64,000 bases of DNA from Thermoanaerobaculia bacterium (GTDB lineage: Bacteria; Acidobacteriota; Thermoanaerobaculia; Multivoradales; Multivoraceae): contig JAJEBV010000006.1 in NCBI GenBank assembly GCA_022822365.1, positions 1 to 64,000 on the forward strand, written 5' to 3'. The position numbers and the translations under genes are program-made. The stretch's first letter is position 1. Every line of letters starts with the position of its first letter. The notes under the pieces are model-generated. The model worked only from the letters and a program-made list of their open reading frames with translations. It was not told the DNA's origin and did no database searches. Below are positions 61,680 to 64,000 of the stretch, piece by piece.

Positions 61680-63011
61680 TTACTCGCCGCCGCCAGCAGG
61701 CGTCGCGGCCGCCGTCGCCTCCTCGACCTCGGTGACGAGGTCGCCACCCGTGTCCTCCGAGTAGTCGATGAAGCCGATCATCATCTCGTCGGTGGTCGGG
61801 CCACCGAACTGGACGGCGCGCGTCGTGTCGAGCTCGAGCACCGTCTGCTCGTTCCGCTCCTCGGTGTTGACGTAGGTCATCAGCACGTCGATGCGGGTGC
61901 CGGCCGGAAGATCCTTCGGCTCCTTGTAGATGTAGTTCGTCTGCCAGTTCCAGTCGTATGCCGGCACGTCGAGGAGGACTTCCTCCGTGCCGTCGGGGTA
62001 GTACGCGGTGTACCTGGCGTCCAGACCGCGCAGGTGGGAGTGCGGCAGGTAACCGTAGATCGTCGTCGGGTACTCGAAGACCTTGGAGGCGCCGATGATC
62101 CAGTTCTCATGACCCGGCGGGATCTCGAAGTCGCTGTTGCCGACGCCTTCCCACTTGGCGATCCGGTCGATCTTCGCGTCCTTGGGATGGAACTTGAAGG
62201 CCATCTGGGAGCGGTCCCAGACGCCGCTGCCCTCGCCCGGCTCCTTGTTGTAGTGCATGGAGAAGTAGAGCTGAGTGCCCGGCACCAGCAGCCGGCCAGC
62301 GCCTTCAGGCAGGTAAAACGGCTCGGTTCCCGGTGCGATGCCACCGAGCAGACCGGAGGCGCCCGGCGTCTCCGTCTCGGTCGCCACCCGCGAGCCGACG
62401 ATGTGGTGAACCACGTCGCTGCCCGGGCGGAACTCGATCGCCTGGATCCAGCGGGGCTCAGGGAGCATCTCCTCCGTGATCAGAACCGCCTTGAGGCTGA
62501 TGTTCAGGTCCTTCACGTCGTCGTCGACCCAGAACGGCTCGGCCAGGTCGAGCACCAGGTCGGGCTCGCCGATCAGCCATCCCGTCGGCCACTCGAGCGG
62601 CTCCGGGGCGTTCGCCGGATCGCCGCGGCGGGCGCCGGTCTTGGCCCAGCCGACGATCGTGTCGATCTCTTCCGCGGTCAGGAGCCGCTCGTTCGTGAAC
62701 TGGCCGTGCGTGTCATCGCTCGCGAACCACGGCGGCATCTCCTTCGCCTCGACCTGCCGCGCGATGCTCCGCGCCCACGGACGCGTCTCTTCGTACGTCG
62801 TCAGGGCCATCGGCGCCTTCATGCCGCCGTAGGCGACGCCCTCGGGGCGATGGCAACCCTGGCAGGAACGCTGCAGGATCGGCTCGACGTCCTCGTGGAA
62901 CGTGATCGTGTCCGGGCTGGTGGTCTCGTTGGGGCCGGCGGCAAAGACCGGGGCCGCGGCAACGAGCAGCACGGTGGCGAGAGCGCAGAAGCGGGAACGG
63001 CGTGACATCAC
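61680..63011 (-). CDS. c-type cytochrome fused to copper type II (PHM-like) monooxygenase domain
   Basis: Signal peptide; CQGCH haem site (62850-62864); Cu-ligand-like VVHHIV, LYFSMHY, YLPHSHLRG, GGPTTDEMMIGFIDY. Confidence 0.85.
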   Translation of the reverse strand: MMSRRSRFCALATVLLVAAAPVFAAGPNETTSPDTITFHEDVEPILQRSCQGCHRPEGVAYGGMKAPMALTTYEETRPWARSIARQVEAKEMPPWFASDDTHGQFTNERLLTAEEIDTIVGWAKTGARRGDPANAPEPLEWPTGWLIGEPDLVLDLAEPFWVDDDVKDLNISLKAVLITEEMLPEPRWIQAIEFRPGSDVVHHIVGSRVATETETPGASGLLGGIAPGTEPFYLPEGAGRLLVPGTQLYFSMHYNKEPGEGSGVWDRSQMAFKFHPKDAKIDRIAKWEGVGNSDFEIPPGHENWIIGASKVFEYPTTIYGYLPHSHLRGLDARYTAYYPDGTEEVLLDVPAYDWNWQTNYIYKEPKDLPAGTRIDVLMTYVNTEERNEQTVLELDTTRAVQFGGPTTDEMMIGFIDYSEDTGGDLVTEVEEATAAATPAGGGE

Positions 63012-63025
63012 AGGCTTCCTCCCAG

Positions 63026-63075
63026 AGGGTCCGGTTGCGGTTGACCGGACCCTACCACACTGAGTGACGACTCAG
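63026..63075 (-). terminator. tandem stem-loops between bolA and the cytochrome gene
   Basis: AGGGTCCGGT-N8-ACCGGACCCT (63026-63053) and CTGAGT-GACG-ACTCAG (63060-63075), directly after the bolA stop. Confidence 0.6.
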
Positions 63076-63351
63076 CTATTGGCTTCCGGCATCCGCCGGC
63101 GCCACGGTCTCCAGCCGGTCGATGGCGTGAACCGGGGCCGCATCGCCCTTCATCAGGGGCGCGATCGCCCGCAGCACGAGCCGCTGACGCCCGAGGCGGT
63201 TCTCTCCGGCGAACGCGGCGGACTCCACGCGCAGGCTGAAGTGATTACCATCGCCCGTCACCTCGATCCGGGCGCCCGGCAGCGCCGCGGCCACCGCCTT
63301 CCGAATGCGCTCCGCCGTCTCCTGCGGCGTCGGCTGGCCGACTATCTCCAC
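63076..63351 (-). CDS. BolA family protein
   Basis: VEIVGQPTPQETAERIRKAVAAALPGARIEVTGDGNHFSLRVESAAFAGENRLGRQRLVLRAIAPLMKGDAAPVHAIDRLET (GTG start at 63351). Confidence 0.88.
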   Translation of the reverse strand: MEIVGQPTPQETAERIRKAVAAALPGARIEVTGDGNHFSLRVESAAFAGENRLGRQRLVLRAIAPLMKGDAAPVHAIDRLETVAPADAGSQ

Positions 63352-63368
63352 CTTCGACCGACAGCCGA

Positions 63369-63989
63369 TCAGCCGGCCGCGCGCGCGGCGGGAATGTCGA
63401 CGTCCAGACGCTGGCCGTGCTCGGTGTCGATCACCGTGATCGATGCTCCCCGGGCCCGCCCCGCGCTGTCCCTGTCCAGGAGGAAGAAGAGGCCGCCGAC
63501 CGGCACCCGGACCTCCGATCCCGCCGCCGGGCCGAAGCCGAGGAAGGGCTGGAACTTCGCGTCGATGCCGAAGTGGAGTTCCGCCTGCTGTTGCTGCTGG
63601 GCGTTGCGGAGAATCTGCTCCGCTTCGGCGCTGATCGAGATCTCGACGTCGTCGGCCGCGAGCGGCGGACGCTCCATGCCCAGGGCGTCGTGGAGTTCGC
63701 CGCTGTCGTACATCTCCTTGACGATGTCGCAGCCGCCCAGGAACTCGCCGCCGACGTAGAGCTGGGGGATCGTCGGCCAGTCGGAGAACTCCTTGACGCC
63801 CTCGCGCACCTCGCCGTCCGACAGGACGTCGAAGGTCTCGTACTCGGGCAGGACACGGTTCAGCACCTGGACGACCTGGGCCGAGAAACCGCACTGCGGG
63901 GCGGCCGGACTGCCCTTCATGAACAGGACGCAGGGGGCCGAACTGACGATGCCCTGGATGCGGGATTCGAGTTCCGAGTCGAGAGACAT
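63369..63989 (-). CDS. monothiol (CGFS) glutaredoxin Grx4 family with C-terminal A-type/IscA-like domain
   Basis: VLFMKGSPAAPQCGFSAQVVQVLN...FSDWPTIPQLYVGGEFLGGCDIVKEMYDSGEL, then VEISISAEAEQILRNAQQQQQAELHFGIDAKFQPFLGFGPA. Confidence 0.9.
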   Translation of the reverse strand: MSLDSELESRIQGIVSSAPCVLFMKGSPAAPQCGFSAQVVQVLNRVLPEYETFDVLSDGEVREGVKEFSDWPTIPQLYVGGEFLGGCDIVKEMYDSGELHDALGMERPPLAADDVEISISAEAEQILRNAQQQQQAELHFGIDAKFQPFLGFGPAAGSEVRVPVGGLFFLLDRDSAGRARGASITVIDTEHGQRLDVDIPAARAAG

Positions 63990-64000
63990 GGCGGGGGGTT

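Overview
64-kb window of a GC-rich bacterial chromosome. No rRNA, tRNA, CRISPR array or transposase was recognised. Most of it is core metabolism and envelope functions: a truncated gamma-glutamyltransferase, an M16 protease, a TolC/MFP/RND efflux operon, an orphan HyuA-type hydantoinase, MurJ, a PilZ-TM-AMIN fusion, class II DAHP synthase, a queuosine-precursor-type transporter, TerB, TrpS, a sodium:solute symporter, isoaspartyl peptidase, a propionyl/acyl-CoA synthetase, an EtfD-like FeS oxidoreductase, TetR-EtfB-EtfA, ArgG, MATE, two Dpp-type permeases, the SucA-SucB-Lpd operon, an LVIVD/Ig-like protein, a YncE-like propeller, a MoxR/DUF58/BatA/VWA cluster, a ROK kinase, a cytochrome c-copper monooxygenase fusion, and Grx4-BolA. 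The most interesting regions are: (1) 61680-63011, a c-type cytochrome fused to a PHM-like dicopper monooxygenase that keeps all recognisable Cu ligands; (2) 16570-18012, a cytoplasmic PilZ-like domain joined through a TM segment and long linker to a periplasmic AMIN domain; (3) about 31490-34530, an accessory island between etfD-like and tetR-etfBA with an AAA/DUF4143 ATPase (apparently leaderless), a decayed superfamily II helicase remnant and a HigBA-like module whose toxin lacks a start codon; (4) 63369-63989, a CGFS glutaredoxin with an A-type-like C-terminal domain beside bolA. Gene calls come from reading the supplied ORF translations by eye. No database search was run.
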